From: Janthinobacterium sp. UMAB-56
GTDB lineage: Bacteria; Pseudomonadota; Gammaproteobacteria; Burkholderiales; Burkholderiaceae_D
Length of the DNA: 64,000 nucleotides
Assembly: GCF_900095265.1 (NCBI RefSeq)
Contig: NZ_LT607658.1
Location: forward strand, 47,506-111,505
Reading direction: 5' to 3'
Shown here: positions 54,633 through 63,559 of the stretch, in pieces
Layout: each line of letters opens with the position of its first letter
Numbering within the stretch: position 1 is the first letter of the stretch
Made by a program: the position numbers and the translations under genes
Notes under the pieces: generated by a model
What the model was told of the DNA's origin: nothing
Seen by the model: the letters and a program-made list of their open reading frames with translations, nothing else
The model's database searches: none

Positions 54633-54831
54633 GGTAGCTCTCCAAGATACGCGCAACTGGAACTGCGATAGTCGGCCCGCTTGGCTGGTTTCGGTTTGAT
54701 TCGGCGCAAGTGCGGCGCAAGAAACAGCGGTTTTTTCCGTGTGCCGGCGTTCCCCATGGCTGCGGCTGTCGCGTGGCGGCTGGTATGATGCTGGCCGTAT
54801 TACACCGTTTTTATAATAAAAGGATCGTTTG

Positions 54832-55116
54832 ATGGCGGATATAAATATAGTTCAGCAACATAAGCTGACAGCAGTAAAGGCGCGCGAAGCGGCGCAGCAA
54901 GTGGCCGACAAGCTGGCCCAGGAATATGACCTGGCGTGCGCCTGGGATGGCGATGTGCTGCGCTTCGAGCGCAGCGGCGTCGATGGTTCGCTGACCCTGG
55001 AAAAAGAGCAGGCGCAACTGCAAATCAAGCTGGGCTTCATGCTCAGCGCCTTCGCTTCCACCATCGAAGGCAAGATTGCCGAGAAGATGCGCAAGGTGTT
55101 TACCGAGCCAGCTTGA
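54832..55116 (+). CDS. Polyhydroxyalkanoic acid system family protein
   Basis: A 94-aa protein of the PHA granule-region family (annotated as polyhydroxyalkanoic acid system protein). It has an N-terminal helix with INIVQQHKLTAVKAREAAQQ and a two-stranded central segment RFERSGVDGSLTLEKEQAQL. AAAGGA precedes the ATG at 54832; a TTG at 54829 is also in frame. It fits the PHB depolymerase nearby, though the role of the family is not settled. Confidence 0.8.
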   Translation: MADINIVQQHKLTAVKAREAAQQVADKLAQEYDLACAWDGDVLRFERSGVDGSLTLEKEQAQLQIKLGFMLSAFASTIEGKIAEKMRKVFTEPA

Positions 55117-55283
55117 GTGCCTTGCACCCGCTGGTATGACGCTTCTTTGGTGCCAGGGATGGCGCGGCGGCGGGAGGGCGAAAAGATGCAGCAAACAGGC
55201 GTCCTTTCGCCGCTCTACCCCCTTTTTCTGTGTTGGACCGTGCGCTGGCGAACATTGCTAGCACATTTCTATTTGGAAAGCCA

Positions 55284-55313
55284 TTGGACTTTGGTGGCTT
55301 TTTGCGTTATACT
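55284..55313 (+). promoter_or_regulatory. Candidate sigma-70 promoter of proVWX
   Basis: TTGGAC (55284-55289), 18-bp spacer, TATACT (55308-55313). Sequence match is good; other promoters closer to proV cannot be excluded. Confidence 0.55.
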
Positions 55314-55444
55314 TGGTACATATTTACAACAGCTACCCCGCGTTTCACCCTCTGCTTCGCAGTACTCCCACTCGCTGAGTGGTGAATAATTCTTCGGGTT
55401 TTACACCCGCATCCAGTTAAAAGTAGCTTGGTCGATTTTTTCGG

Positions 55445-55470
55445 TCAAATACATTTGGTGCCATGTATTT
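55445..55470. promoter_or_regulatory. Perfect 9-bp inverted repeat in the proVWX leader
   Basis: CAAATACAT (55445-55453) and ATGTATTTG (55462-55470) with an 8-base loop. It could be a regulator site or an RNA hairpin in the leader; no U run follows, so it is not a typical terminator. Confidence 0.5.
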
Positions 55471-55707
55471 GCATGGCGCTAGCGTTGTTAAAAGTCCTGA
55501 ACCACAGCCTCTTTTAGCACGCACACGGCACCCCGGCATCGGCTTTGGCCATCGGCTGGTCACACGCGTGTCACCCCCTGTTTCCTGTCGCTCCCGTGCG
55601 CTCTTGCGCCGTGGCGTAGCCGACGCAACAGGGTTTGCTGATTCCCGCCGCAAGCTAGCAGCTTGCTGGGTTTCATTCCATTCGTCAAATCGAGGGAGAA
55701 CCACATC

Positions 55708-56943
55708 GTGGCAAAACAAATTATTATCGACCAGGTGTTCAAAGTGTTCGGCGACAAGCCAGAAGAAGCACTTGAACTCGTCCGCCAGGGCGTACACAAG
55801 CAGGAAATCCTGGCCAAGACCGACTGCACCATCGGCGTTTTCGACGCCACTTTTACTATTGAAGCAGGCGAGATCTTCGTCATCATGGGCCTGTCCGGTT
55901 CGGGCAAGTCGACCCTGGTGCGCATGCTGAACCGATTGATCGAGCCAACCGCTGGCCGCATCCTGATCGATGGCAACGACATCAATACCTTGCCGGACGC
56001 CCAACTGCGGGCCCTGCGCCGCAAGGACATCAGCATGGTGTTCCAGTCGTTCGCGCTGCTGCCGCAAATTACCGTGCTCGACAACACTGCCTTCGGCATG
56101 GAACTGGCCGGCATGCCCAAGGCTGAGCGCCATGCGCTGGCCCAGCAAGCGCTGGAGCAAGTGGGCCTGGACGGCTATGGCGCCAGCTATCCCGACGAAT
56201 TGTCGGGCGGCATGCAACAGCGCGTGGGCCTGGCCCGTGCGCTGGCCTGCGATCCCTCGATTTTGCTGATGGATGAAGCATTTTCCGCGCTCGACCCGAT
56301 TATCCGTACGGAAATGCAATCGGAACTGCTGCGTTTGCAGCAAATCAAGCGCCGCACCATCGTCTTCATTTCGCATGACCTCGACGAAGCCATGCGCATC
56401 GGCGACCGCGTTGCCATCATGAAAGACGGCCACGTGGTGCAAGTGGGCACGCCGGAAGAAATCCTGCGCAAACCTGCCAACGATTACGTGCGCAACTTCG
56501 TGCGCGGCGTCGATGCAGCGGCCGTCTTCAAGGCCAGCGATATCGCTCGCAAGAGCCAGATCGTGGTGTCCGAGTCGCCGAGCCGCGGTTCGCGCGCCGC
56601 GTTGTCGATGCTGGAAGAGCAGGATCGCGCCTTTGCGTATGTCGTCAATCCGCAGCGCAAATTCCTCGGCGTCGTTTCGGCCGACTCCTTGCGCAATGCG
56701 CTCGACGGCCATGTCGGCCCGCTGGGCCTGGCGCATGCCTATCTGCCCGACGTGCAGACCATCAACGCAGACGAGCCAGTTGCCGGCCTGTTCGGCCAGG
56801 TGGCGCAACTGCCTTACGCCGTCCCTGTGGTGGCCAATGATGGCAGCTTCCGCGGCGCCATCAGCAAGACGACCTTGCTGAAGTTCCTCGACCGCGATAC
56901 GCCAGCCATTGCCGAGCCACAACAACAGAAAGGACAAGCATGA
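55708..56943 (+). CDS. proV: Glycine betaine/proline ABC transporter ATP-binding protein
   Basis: A 411-aa ATPase energising osmoprotectant uptake. Walker [10 protein letters not shown], signature LSGGMQQRV, Walker [13 protein letters not shown] and the H-loop ISHDLDEA are clear, followed by C-terminal CBS domains (about residues 285-400) that sense ionic strength in relatives. The start is GTG at 55708 with GAGGGAG upstream, giving MAKQIIIDQ; an upstream in-frame ATG (55663) adds 15 unusual residues. It overlaps proW by 4 bp. Confidence 0.95.
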   Translation: MAKQIIIDQVFKVFGDKPEEALELVRQGVHKQEILAKTDCTIGVFDATFTIEAGEIFVIMGLSGSGKSTLVRMLNRLIEPTAGRILIDGNDINTLPDAQLRALRRKDISMVFQSFALLPQITVLDNTAFGMELAGMPKAERHALAQQALEQVGLDGYGASYPDELSGGMQQRVGLARALACDPSILLMDEAFSALDPIIRTEMQSELLRLQQIKRRTIVFISHDLDEAMRIGDRVAIMKDGHVVQVGTPEEILRKPANDYVRNFVRGVDAAAVFKASDIARKSQIVVSESPSRGSRAALSMLEEQDRAFAYVVNPQRKFLGVVSADSLRNALDGHVGPLGLAHAYLPDVQTINADEPVAGLFGQVAQLPYAVPVVANDGSFRGAISKTTLLKFLDRDTPAIAEPQQQKGQA

Positions 56944-58043
56944 ATCCAAGCACCGTTTCCACAGTAGAACCTGTTGTTGAACAGGCCGCTCAAATCAATC
57001 CCTGGGCGCTGACGCCGCCCACCGACGCCAGCACCGCGTGGCTCGACGCCGCCGTGCCTGCCGTGCAGCCGGAACATGCGAGCGGCTTTCACCTGACGCA
57101 GATTTTCGACGGTTCGCTGCCGCTGGAAAGCTGGATCAACCAGGGCCTGGGCTGGGTCGTTGCGCATTTCCGCCCCTTCTTCCAGGCCGTGCGCGCGCCG
57201 ATCGACAGTGTGCTGTCCGGCGTGGAAGGCGTGCTGCTGGCGGCACCGTCGCTGACGGTGATCGCCATCATCGGCTTGCTGGCGTGGCAATTTACCAGCC
57301 GCACCCTGGCCATCGGCACCGTGCTGGCGCTGCTGCTGGTGTCGATGCTGGGCATCTGGCCGGAAGCCATGACCACCCTGTCGCTGGTATTGACATCGCT
57401 GGCCTTCTGTCTGGCCATCGGTTTGCCGCTGGGTATTTTCCTTGCCAGCAGCGACCGCGCGCAGAATATCCTGCGCCCCTTGCTTGACGCCATGCAGACG
57501 ACGCCTGCCTTCGTCTATCTGGTGCCGGTGGTGATGCTGTTTGGTATCGGTAATGCGCCGGGCGTGATCGTGACGATCATCTTTGCCCTGCCACCGCTGG
57601 TGCGCCTGACCAACCTCGGTATCCGCCAGGTGCGTCCCGACCTGATCGAAGCGGCCCGTGCCTATGGTGCCTCGCCGTGGCAGTTGCTGACCCGCGTGCA
57701 ATTCCCGCTGGCCATGCCGTCCATCATGGCTGGTATTAACCAGTCGCTGATGCTGTCGCTGTCGATGGTCGTGATCGCCTCGATGATCGCCGTCGGTGGC
57801 CTGGGCCAGATGGTATTGCGCGGCATCGGCCGCCTGGATATGGGTCTGGCAACAGTGGGTGGTCTGGGCATTGTGCTGCTGGCCATCACCCTGGACCGCT
57901 TGACGCAAGCGATGGGCCAGCCACGCCGTGGCGTGCGCCATTGGTACCAGACGGGTCCTACCGGTTTCGTGCTGCGCCTGGTGCGCGGTAACACGGAAAA
58001 AAATAATGTTGAACAGCAAGCAACGCTGGCCAACGCACAATAA
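56940..58043 (+). CDS. proW: Glycine betaine/proline ABC transporter permease
   Basis: A 367-aa permease. The N-terminal approximately 100 residues are hydrophilic, followed by about six helices with the EAA loop segment [24 protein letters not shown] that contacts ProV. The start overlaps the proV stop (ATGA). Imports betaine or proline together with ProX. Confidence 0.95.
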   Translation: MNPSTVSTVEPVVEQAAQINPWALTPPTDASTAWLDAAVPAVQPEHASGFHLTQIFDGSLPLESWINQGLGWVVAHFRPFFQAVRAPIDSVLSGVEGVLLAAPSLTVIAIIGLLAWQFTSRTLAIGTVLALLLVSMLGIWPEAMTTLSLVLTSLAFCLAIGLPLGIFLASSDRAQNILRPLLDAMQTTPAFVYLVPVVMLFGIGNAPGVIVTIIFALPPLVRLTNLGIRQVRPDLIEAARAYGASPWQLLTRVQFPLAMPSIMAGINQSLMLSLSMVVIASMIAVGGLGQMVLRGIGRLDMGLATVGGLGIVLLAITLDRLTQAMGQPRRGVRHWYQTGPTGFVLRLVRGNTEKNNVEQQATLANAQ

Positions 58044-58052
58044 AGGATACAC

Positions 58053-59111
58053 ATGCATCAAATTGACAATTTTAAAGTGACGCAAAAATCGCAACGCAAG
58101 TTCAAGCTGTTTTCAGCCCTGGCCATCGCGGCCCTGGCCCTGACCACCAGCCTGGCCATGGCACAGGCGCCGGCCGCCCCGGCCGATGCGCTGCCCGGCA
58201 AGGGCGTCAGGGTGCAAGCCTTGCAAAGCTCGATCGCGGAAGAAACCTTCCAGACCATGCTGGTCGACAAGGCCCTGGAAAAGCTCGGCTATGACGTGCA
58301 GCCGATCAAGGAAGTGGAATATCCGACCGCGCATATCGCCGTCGCCAACGGCGACGCCACCTTCATGGCCGTGCACTGGGACCCGATGCACAAGGATTTC
58401 TATAACAATGCGGGCGGCGATGCCAAGTTGCTGCGCACGGGCCAGTATGCCGGTCCTGCCGCGCAAGGTTATTTGATCGATAAAGCGACTGCCGAGAAGT
58501 ACAACATCACGAATATCGACCAGTTGCGCGATCCTACCCTGGCCAAGCTGTTCGACCATGATGGCGATGGCAAGGCCGACTTGACCGGTTGCAACCCCGG
58601 TTGGGGCTGCGAAGCGCTGATCGAACACCACATGGATGCGTACAAATTGCGCGAGACGGTGACGCACGTGCAGGGCAGTTATGCGGCCCTGATTGCCGAT
58701 ACCCTGGGCCGCTACAAGCGTGGCGAACCCATCCTGTACTACACGTGGACGCCGTACTGGGTCAGTGGCGTGCTGGTGCCGGGCAAGGACGTGGTCTGGC
58801 TGAAAGTGCCATTCTCGGCCAATCCGGACAAGGTAAATACCCGTCTCGACGATGGCAGCGATTACGGCTTTGCCGTCAACACGGCGCGCATCGTGGCCAA
58901 CCGGGCCTGGGCGGAGAAAAACCCGGCTGCGGCCAAGCTGTTCGAAGTGATGCAATTGCCGGTGGCGGACATTAATGCGCAGAACGAGCGCATGCGTCGC
59001 GGCGAAAACACGCAGGCCGATATCGCCCGCCATACGGCCGGCTGGATCAAGTATCACCAGCAAAAATTTGACGGCTGGATCGCGCAAGCGCTGGCGGCGG
59101 CAAAAAAGTAA
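58053..59111 (+). CDS. proX: Glycine betaine/proline-binding protein
   Basis: A 352-aa periplasmic binding protein. The signal peptide follows a charged N-terminus ([21 protein letters not shown], cleaved near residue 38). The family ligand-box tryptophans lie in [12 protein letters not shown] and YYTWTPYW. It starts 9 bp after proW, closing the proVWX operon, and a terminator follows at 59137. Confidence 0.93.
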   Translation: MHQIDNFKVTQKSQRKFKLFSALAIAALALTTSLAMAQAPAAPADALPGKGVRVQALQSSIAEETFQTMLVDKALEKLGYDVQPIKEVEYPTAHIAVANGDATFMAVHWDPMHKDFYNNAGGDAKLLRTGQYAGPAAQGYLIDKATAEKYNITNIDQLRDPTLAKLFDHDGDGKADLTGCNPGWGCEALIEHHMDAYKLRETVTHVQGSYAALIADTLGRYKRGEPILYYTWTPYWVSGVLVPGKDVVWLKVPFSANPDKVNTRLDDGSDYGFAVNTARIVANRAWAEKNPAAAKLFEVMQLPVADINAQNERMRRGENTQADIARHTAGWIKYHQQKFDGWIAQALAAAKK

Positions 59112-59136
59112 GTTTGCGGCGGCTACCGGCGTAAAA

Positions 59137-59167
59137 AAAAGTGGCTACCATTGCGGTAGCCACTTTT
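59137..59167. terminator. Terminator after proX
   Basis: AAAAGTGGCTACC/GGTAGCCACTTTT arms (13 bp) with a 5-base loop, 25 bp after the proX stop. A and T runs on both sides let it serve the convergent GNAT gene as well. Confidence 0.85.
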
Positions 59168-59204
59168 GCGTTAACGCGCTGTTTTGGTGGTTTTTCGTGA
59201 GTTT

Positions 59205-59666
59205 TTAGGCGTTTTCGGCCAGTTTCAGGTGCAAAATGGGGAAGGGCTTGCCGAACGGGTCGAGTTCGGAACGGCTTTCCACGATAAAGCCCAGGTGACG
59301 GTAAAAGCCATGGCCTTGCGCGTTGTGCTCGTTGACATCGACGGCCGTGGCTTCCAGGCTGGCAATGGCGTACTGGACCAGCGTGCGGCCGGCGCCGCTG
59401 CCGCGCTGTTCCGGGTGCACGAACAGCATCTCGATCTTGGCGTGCTCGACGCACAGGAAGGCATAGGCGCTGCCACCGGCATCGCGCAGCACGCGCAGCA
59501 GGCCTTCGGCTGTCACTCTTGCCAGCTCATCGCGCACGAAGGGCGTCAGGAAGGCGATATCGCTGTCGGCGAGGAAATCGTGGGTGGCGCGGACTGATTG
59601 TTGCCAGACATCGAACAAACGGGGCAGGTCGGCGGCGTGCGCCAGGGAAGTTGGTGATGGTGTCAT
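59205..59666 (-). CDS. GNAT family N-acetyltransferase
   Basis: A 153-aa acetyltransferase. The acetyl-CoA loop is in FVHPEQRGSGAGRTLVQYA (residues about 78-96), preceded by the core strands AYAFLCVEHAKIEMLF. The C-terminal YRHLGFIVESR is typical of motif B. Its substrate (amine, antibiotic, or protein N-terminus) is unknown. It is convergent with proX and followed upstream by the ACBP gene on the same strand. Confidence 0.85.
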   Translation of the reverse strand: MTPSPTSLAHAADLPRLFDVWQQSVRATHDFLADSDIAFLTPFVRDELARVTAEGLLRVLRDAGGSAYAFLCVEHAKIEMLFVHPEQRGSGAGRTLVQYAIASLEATAVDVNEHNAQGHGFYRHLGFIVESRSELDPFGKPFPILHLKLAENA

Positions 59667-59683
59667 ACGTAAATAATAACATT

Positions 59684-59703
59684 GCCCCGGCGCCTGCCGG
59701 GGC
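59684..59703 (-). terminator. Hairpin between the ACBP and GNAT genes
   Basis: GCCCCGGC/GCCGGGGC arms with a 4-base loop just after the ACBP stop, followed on the minus strand by a T-rich stretch. A probable ACBP terminator. Confidence 0.6.
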
Positions 59704-59712
59704 AGCGAAGAA

Positions 59713-59967
59713 TCAATCCTTCAAGTCTTCGATCAGGTCGATGTACTGCTGTTGCGCCTCTTCTTTCGAGGTGCCGGCCAGGGCCGCCCAGGCGTCGAAC
59801 TTGGCGCGGTTGACGAAATCGGTCATGCCGGGACGCTCGCCCGTGGCATCGCCGCTCGACGCTTGCTTGAACAAGGCGTAGATTTTCAACAAGGTCATAT
59901 TGTCCGGACGCTCGGACAGGGTCTTGGAATCGAGCTGCGCTTGTTCGAATTGCTCTTGTAAACTCAT
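59713..59967 (-). CDS. Acyl-CoA-binding protein
   Basis: An 84-aa four-helix protein of the ACBP family that holds long-chain acyl-CoA esters in the cytosol. The conserved segments LKIYALFKQASSGDATGERPG and the KFDAWAAL region are present, and the length is typical. Bacterial ACBPs are few but occur in betaproteobacteria. ATG at 59967 has GGAGCC upstream. Confidence 0.9.
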   Translation of the reverse strand: MSLQEQFEQAQLDSKTLSERPDNMTLLKIYALFKQASSGDATGERPGMTDFVNRAKFDAWAALAGTSKEEAQQQYIDLIEDLKD

Positions 59968-60093
59968 GATGGCTCCTGTGTGCTGATGGAATCGCTGGAA
60001 AAGTGCGGCAGGCCTGGCGGAGTGGCCACCGTGCGTGCTGCAGTACCTGACATCATAGTGAAAAAAGGGCGCCGCGCATTAGAGGGGAACTTC

Positions 60094-60132
60094 AAAAAAA
60101 AAGCGCCGCCGCTGAGTGAACAGGGGCGGCGC
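60094..60132 (-). terminator. Terminator of the FKBP gene
   Basis: GCGCCGCC and GGCGGCGC arms (60125-60132 and 60103-60110) with a 14-base loop, followed on the minus strand by nine consecutive T, 36 bp after the FKBP stop. Confidence 0.8.
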
Positions 60133-60167
60133 CAGGCGCAAGCGCTTGAGCGCTGCGCAAGCTGTTC

Positions 60168-60524
60168 TTAGACGCCCAGCAGTTCGACGTCGAAAATCAG
60201 GGTGGCGTTCGGTGGAATCACGCCGCCGGCGCCGCGTGCGCCATAGCCCAGTGCTGCCGGGATGATCAACTGGCGCTTGCCGCCCACTTTCATGCCTTGC
60301 ACGCCTTCGTCCCAACCCTGAATGACGCGGCCGGCGCCCAGCGGGAATTCGAATGGGTCGTTGCGGTCCTTGCTAGAATCAAATTTCGAACCGGCGCTGC
60401 CGTCGTCGTTTTGCAGCCAGCCCGTGTAATGCACGACAACATTGTTGCCGGCTTGCGCTTCAGCGCCTTCGCCAACGACGGTATCGATGTATTGCAGGCC
60501 GGAAGCAGTAGTGGTGGTGGTCAT
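60168..60524 (-). CDS. FKBP-type peptidyl-prolyl cis-trans isomerase
   Basis: A 118-aa single-domain FKBP. It has VVVHYTGWL, FDSSKDRNDPFEFPLGAGRVIQGWDEGV and LIIPAALGYG, the usual active-site residues. The ATG at 60524 starts MTTTTTASGLQY; the frame is open 120 bases further but without family sequence. No signal peptide, so it acts in the cytosol. Confidence 0.93.
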   Translation of the reverse strand: MTTTTTASGLQYIDTVVGEGAEAQAGNNVVVHYTGWLQNDDGSAGSKFDSSKDRNDPFEFPLGAGRVIQGWDEGVQGMKVGGKRQLIIPAALGYGARGAGGVIPPNATLIFDVELLGV

Positions 60525-60720
60525 GATAATCCTTGTGTAGGCGATGAAAGCTTCAGATTGTAGAGCAATGAGTTGCAAAGCGCCATTCCAGCCGGGCGCA
60601 GGCAAAAAGGGGAAGTGACGGCGAAGTGTGGCGGCCGCTTGCATTTAAGGGGGGATTTCACACAATAAATACAGTGTTCCACGTAAAATGCCTGTTTTGC
60701 ATTTAACAGTGATTTTTTCC

Positions 60721-61692
60721 ATGTTCCGCAGTCTACGCCGCCTTGTTTTTTCCTCGCTGTGCCTGGTTTCCGCAATGTCTACGGCGCAAGCCGAAGTGGT
60801 GGTGGTGCTCAATTCCCGTGATGCTACGGTGCAACTGCTGGATCAGAAAACCTACGCTCCCCTGTCCACCTTTGCTGTTGGCAAGGAACCGCATCACCTG
60901 ATGGAAACGCCGGACGGCAAGTCGCTGATCGTTGCCAGTTCTGTCGGCAACGAGCTGATTTTCCTCGACCCCGTCTCGGGCCAGATCCAGCGCCGCATCA
61001 GCAACATCCTCGACCCTTATCAGATCGGCTTTTCGCCGGACCAGAAGTGGTTCATCTCGAACTCGCTGCGCCTGGACCGCATCGACCTGTATCGCTACGA
61101 CGGCAAGAACCTGACCCTGGCCAAGCGCATTGCGCTGCCGAAGCTGCCCAGCCACATGGCGTTCACGGCCGACAGCAGCATGGCCTTCATCACGCAGCAG
61201 GGCAGCAACCAGGTCAGCGCCATCGACCTGGCTACGCAAACGGTGAAATGGACGATGCCTGTGGGCCCCGCGCCAGCCGGCATCACCATGACGCCCGATG
61301 GCAAGCATTTGCTGGTGGGCATCATGGGCAGCGATTACGTGGAAGTGATCGACTGGCGCACGCAAAAGACCATCAAGCGCATCAAGGCGGGGGCCGGCAC
61401 GCATAATTTCCGCGCGCTCGGTGACAATCGCATGACGTTTGTCTCGAACCGCGTGTCGAACACGATTAATATCATCGACCAGCAAACCCTGGAAAACGTG
61501 GGCACCATCAATGTGCCGGGCGGCCCGGACTGCATGGAAATCACGCCCGATGGCAAGACCATGTGGGTGACCCTGCGCTGGATCAAGAAAGTGGCCGTGA
61601 TCGACCTGACGACGCGCAAGGTCATCAAGACGATACCGGTGGGCCGCTCGCCCCATGGCGTGTATTTCGCCACTCATTCGCCGCGCATGTGA
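60721..61692 (+). CDS. YVTN beta-propeller protein, secreted
   Basis: A 323-aa protein with a signal peptide (MFRSLRRLVFSSLCLVSAMS, cleaved near AQA) and about seven repeats of the YVTN/lactonase-like propeller. Repeated patterns are VVLNSRDATVQLLDQ, GKSLIVASSVGNELI and NVPGGPDCMEITPDGK. Such propellers serve as binding or enzymatic platforms outside the cytoplasm. The stop TGA shares one base with the next start (TGATG), so the four genes to the right are probably coupled. Role unknown. Confidence 0.85.
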   Translation: MFRSLRRLVFSSLCLVSAMSTAQAEVVVVLNSRDATVQLLDQKTYAPLSTFAVGKEPHHLMETPDGKSLIVASSVGNELIFLDPVSGQIQRRISNILDPYQIGFSPDQKWFISNSLRLDRIDLYRYDGKNLTLAKRIALPKLPSHMAFTADSSMAFITQQGSNQVSAIDLATQTVKWTMPVGPAPAGITMTPDGKHLLVGIMGSDYVEVIDWRTQKTIKRIKAGAGTHNFRALGDNRMTFVSNRVSNTINIIDQQTLENVGTINVPGGPDCMEITPDGKTMWVTLRWIKKVAVIDLTTRKVIKTIPVGRSPHGVYFATHSPRM

Positions 61693-62522
61693 TGATGCAG
61701 CGTCTTATTCTGACTGGCGGCCTGCCCGCCGTGCTGCTGTGCACCAGCGCCATGCTGCCGCCCGCCCATGCGGGCACGCCTGTTGTCGCAGCGGTATCTT
61801 CAGCGCCGGCCGCCTGCAAGGGCACCATCTATATGACGTTCGACACGGGCAGCCAGTCGCAAGCGCAACTGATCGCCGACGTGCTGAACAAACGTCATGT
61901 GAAGGCAACTTTCTTCCTGGCCAATGAAAAGACCACGCGCGGCGACTATTCGCTCGACCCGTCGTGGGCGCCATACTGGAAAGCCAGGGTCGCCGAAGGC
62001 CATGCGTTCGGCACGCATACGTTTGACCACGTGTACTGGAAGAAGGATCTGGCCAACGGCTTGATCCAGGTCAAGCCCCAGTTCAGCAAGGAGGGCGGCA
62101 AGCTGGCGTCCTTCACCGACAAGCAGTTCTGCGAGCAATTGCGCCGCGTCGATACACGCTTCCAGGAGTTGACCGGGCACAAGCTCGATCCGTTCTGGCG
62201 CGCGCCGGGCGGCTACACCTCGCCGCGCACCCTGGCCGCTGGCAGCGCCTGCGGCTACCAGCATGCGGGCTGGGCGCCGGCCGGCTACTCGGGCGATGAG
62301 CTGCCCAGCGATAGGTATCCGAATGCCATGCTACTGAAAAAAGCCCTGGCGAACTTGCGCAGTGGCGACATTTTTATTGCCCACATGGGCATCTGGTCGC
62401 GCAAGGACGCGTGGGCGCCCGCCAACCTGGATGCCTTGATTTCCGGCTTGCAAGACAAGGGTTTTTGCTTTGCCACGCTGCGCGAGCATCCTGCCTATGC
62501 GCAAAAGAAGGGCCAGCCATGA
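61692..62522 (+). CDS. Polysaccharide deacetylase family protein (altered metal site)
   Basis: A 276-aa protein of the NodB-homology fold with a signal peptide (residues about 1-27, ending AHAG). Motif 1 is TFDTG (D51-T52) instead of the usual TFDDG, so one of the two Asp residues is replaced by Thr. Motif 2 HTFDH (H109, H113) is intact and RAPGGY gives motif 3. Activity may be reduced or changed. The start overlaps the YVTN gene by one base and the next start lies in its last bases. Two adjacent ATGs (61692, 61695) are possible. Confidence 0.82.
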   Translation: MMQRLILTGGLPAVLLCTSAMLPPAHAGTPVVAAVSSAPAACKGTIYMTFDTGSQSQAQLIADVLNKRHVKATFFLANEKTTRGDYSLDPSWAPYWKARVAEGHAFGTHTFDHVYWKKDLANGLIQVKPQFSKEGGKLASFTDKQFCEQLRRVDTRFQELTGHKLDPFWRAPGGYTSPRTLAAGSACGYQHAGWAPAGYSGDELPSDRYPNAMLLKKALANLRSGDIFIAHMGIWSRKDAWAPANLDALISGLQDKGFCFATLREHPAYAQKKGQP

Positions 62523-63559
62523 TCGCCGCCGACCTCAGCGCCATCGTGCAACTGGCCATCGATGCCGTGGTCGACGCCTTTGGCGTGGCGCAAGGCTGGC
62601 TGTTCCAGACTGTGGTGAATCCCCTCGTGTATCACCTTGGCTTTGGCGAATTCACGGAAGAAGCGTTCGAGGGCACGGAGTGGCTGCTGATCGGCCTGTG
62701 CGAACTGGTGCTGCTGTTTCTCGTGCTGCGCCCGCTCGAAGCCTTGATTCCCGCGCAAAAGATCAGCGACCCGCGTGCCCGCTGGAACGACTTTATTTAC
62801 ACGGTGCTGCATCGCATCGGCCTGTTTTCCGTGCTGGTCTTCTTCACGCTCGATCCGCTGATGGATGCCTTGGCGGGTGCTTTGCGTTTCGATAATATCC
62901 ATCCCCTGAACCTGGAGTCGCTATTGCCCGGCATCAGTCCCTTGCTCAGTTTTATCATTTATTTCGTGATACTGGACTTCGTCGATTATTGCTACCATCG
63001 GGCTTCGCACCATGTCGGCTGGTGGTGGGGCTTGCACAGCCTGCATCACAGCCAGCAAAACATGAATTTGTGGAGCGATGACCGCAACCACCTGCTCGAT
63101 GACTTCCTGCGCGACGTGGTGATGGCCCTGGTGGCGCTCGGTATTGGCGTGCCGCCAGGACAATATGTGTTGCTGGTATCGATTTCGCGCATCTTGCAAA
63201 GCTTGCAGCATGCGAATGTGAGGATACACTTCGGCCGCATCGGCGAGCGGCTGTTGATCTCGCCGCGTTTCCACCGCACGCATCATGCCATCGGCGTGGG
63301 GCACGAGTCGAAGGGCAAGGGCAGCATGGGCGGTTGCAACTTCGGCGTGGTCTTGCCGATTTGGGATATGCTGCTGGGCACCGCGAATTTCTCGGCCGGC
63401 TATGCGCGCACGGGCGTGCGCGACCAGCTGGCCCGCATCGACAGCCAGGGCGCGGGCCGGCCGGGACGCAACTATGGTCGCGGCTTCTGGCAACAGCAAT
63501 GGCTGGGCCTGCGCCGCATGGTGGAATTTGCAAGAATCAAACGAAAAGGACGTCGCTGA
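62519..63559 (+). CDS. Sterol desaturase / fatty acid hydroxylase family protein
   Basis: A 346-aa membrane diiron hydroxylase with His motifs HRASHH, HSLHHSQQN and HRTHH, and hydrophobic segments around residues 55-75, 90-120 and 130-155. Bacterial members hydroxylate fatty acids or act on sphingolipid-like or ether lipids. It overlaps the deacetylase gene by 4 bp (ATGA) and the EI24-like gene by one base. The substrate is unknown. Confidence 0.85.
   Translation: MIAADLSAIVQLAIDAVVDAFGVAQGWLFQTVVNPLVYHLGFGEFTEEAFEGTEWLLIGLCELVLLFLVLRPLEALIPAQKISDPRARWNDFIYTVLHRIGLFSVLVFFTLDPLMDALAGALRFDNIHPLNLESLLPGISPLLSFIIYFVILDFVDYCYHRASHHVGWWWGLHSLHHSQQNMNLWSDDRNHLLDDFLRDVVMALVALGIGVPPGQYVLLVSISRILQSLQHANVRIHFGRIGERLLISPRFHRTHHAIGVGHESKGKGSMGGCNFGVVLPIWDMLLGTANFSAGYARTGVRDQLARIDSQGAGRPGRNYGRGFWQQQWLGLRRMVEFARIKRKGRR

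Larger units (their letters stand above)
55117..55707. other. Long leader region upstream of proVWX
   Basis: No gene seen in 590 bp. It holds a good promoter (55284-55313), a strong hairpin with 9-bp arms (55445-55470) and a smaller dyad GCAAGC/GCTTGC (55650-55666). If the promoter is used, the proV mRNA leader is about 390 nt. Confidence 0.6.

Noticed and set aside
55463..55930. Plus-strand frame in the proVWX leader
   Set aside because: Runs into proV in another frame and has no domain; proV is certain.
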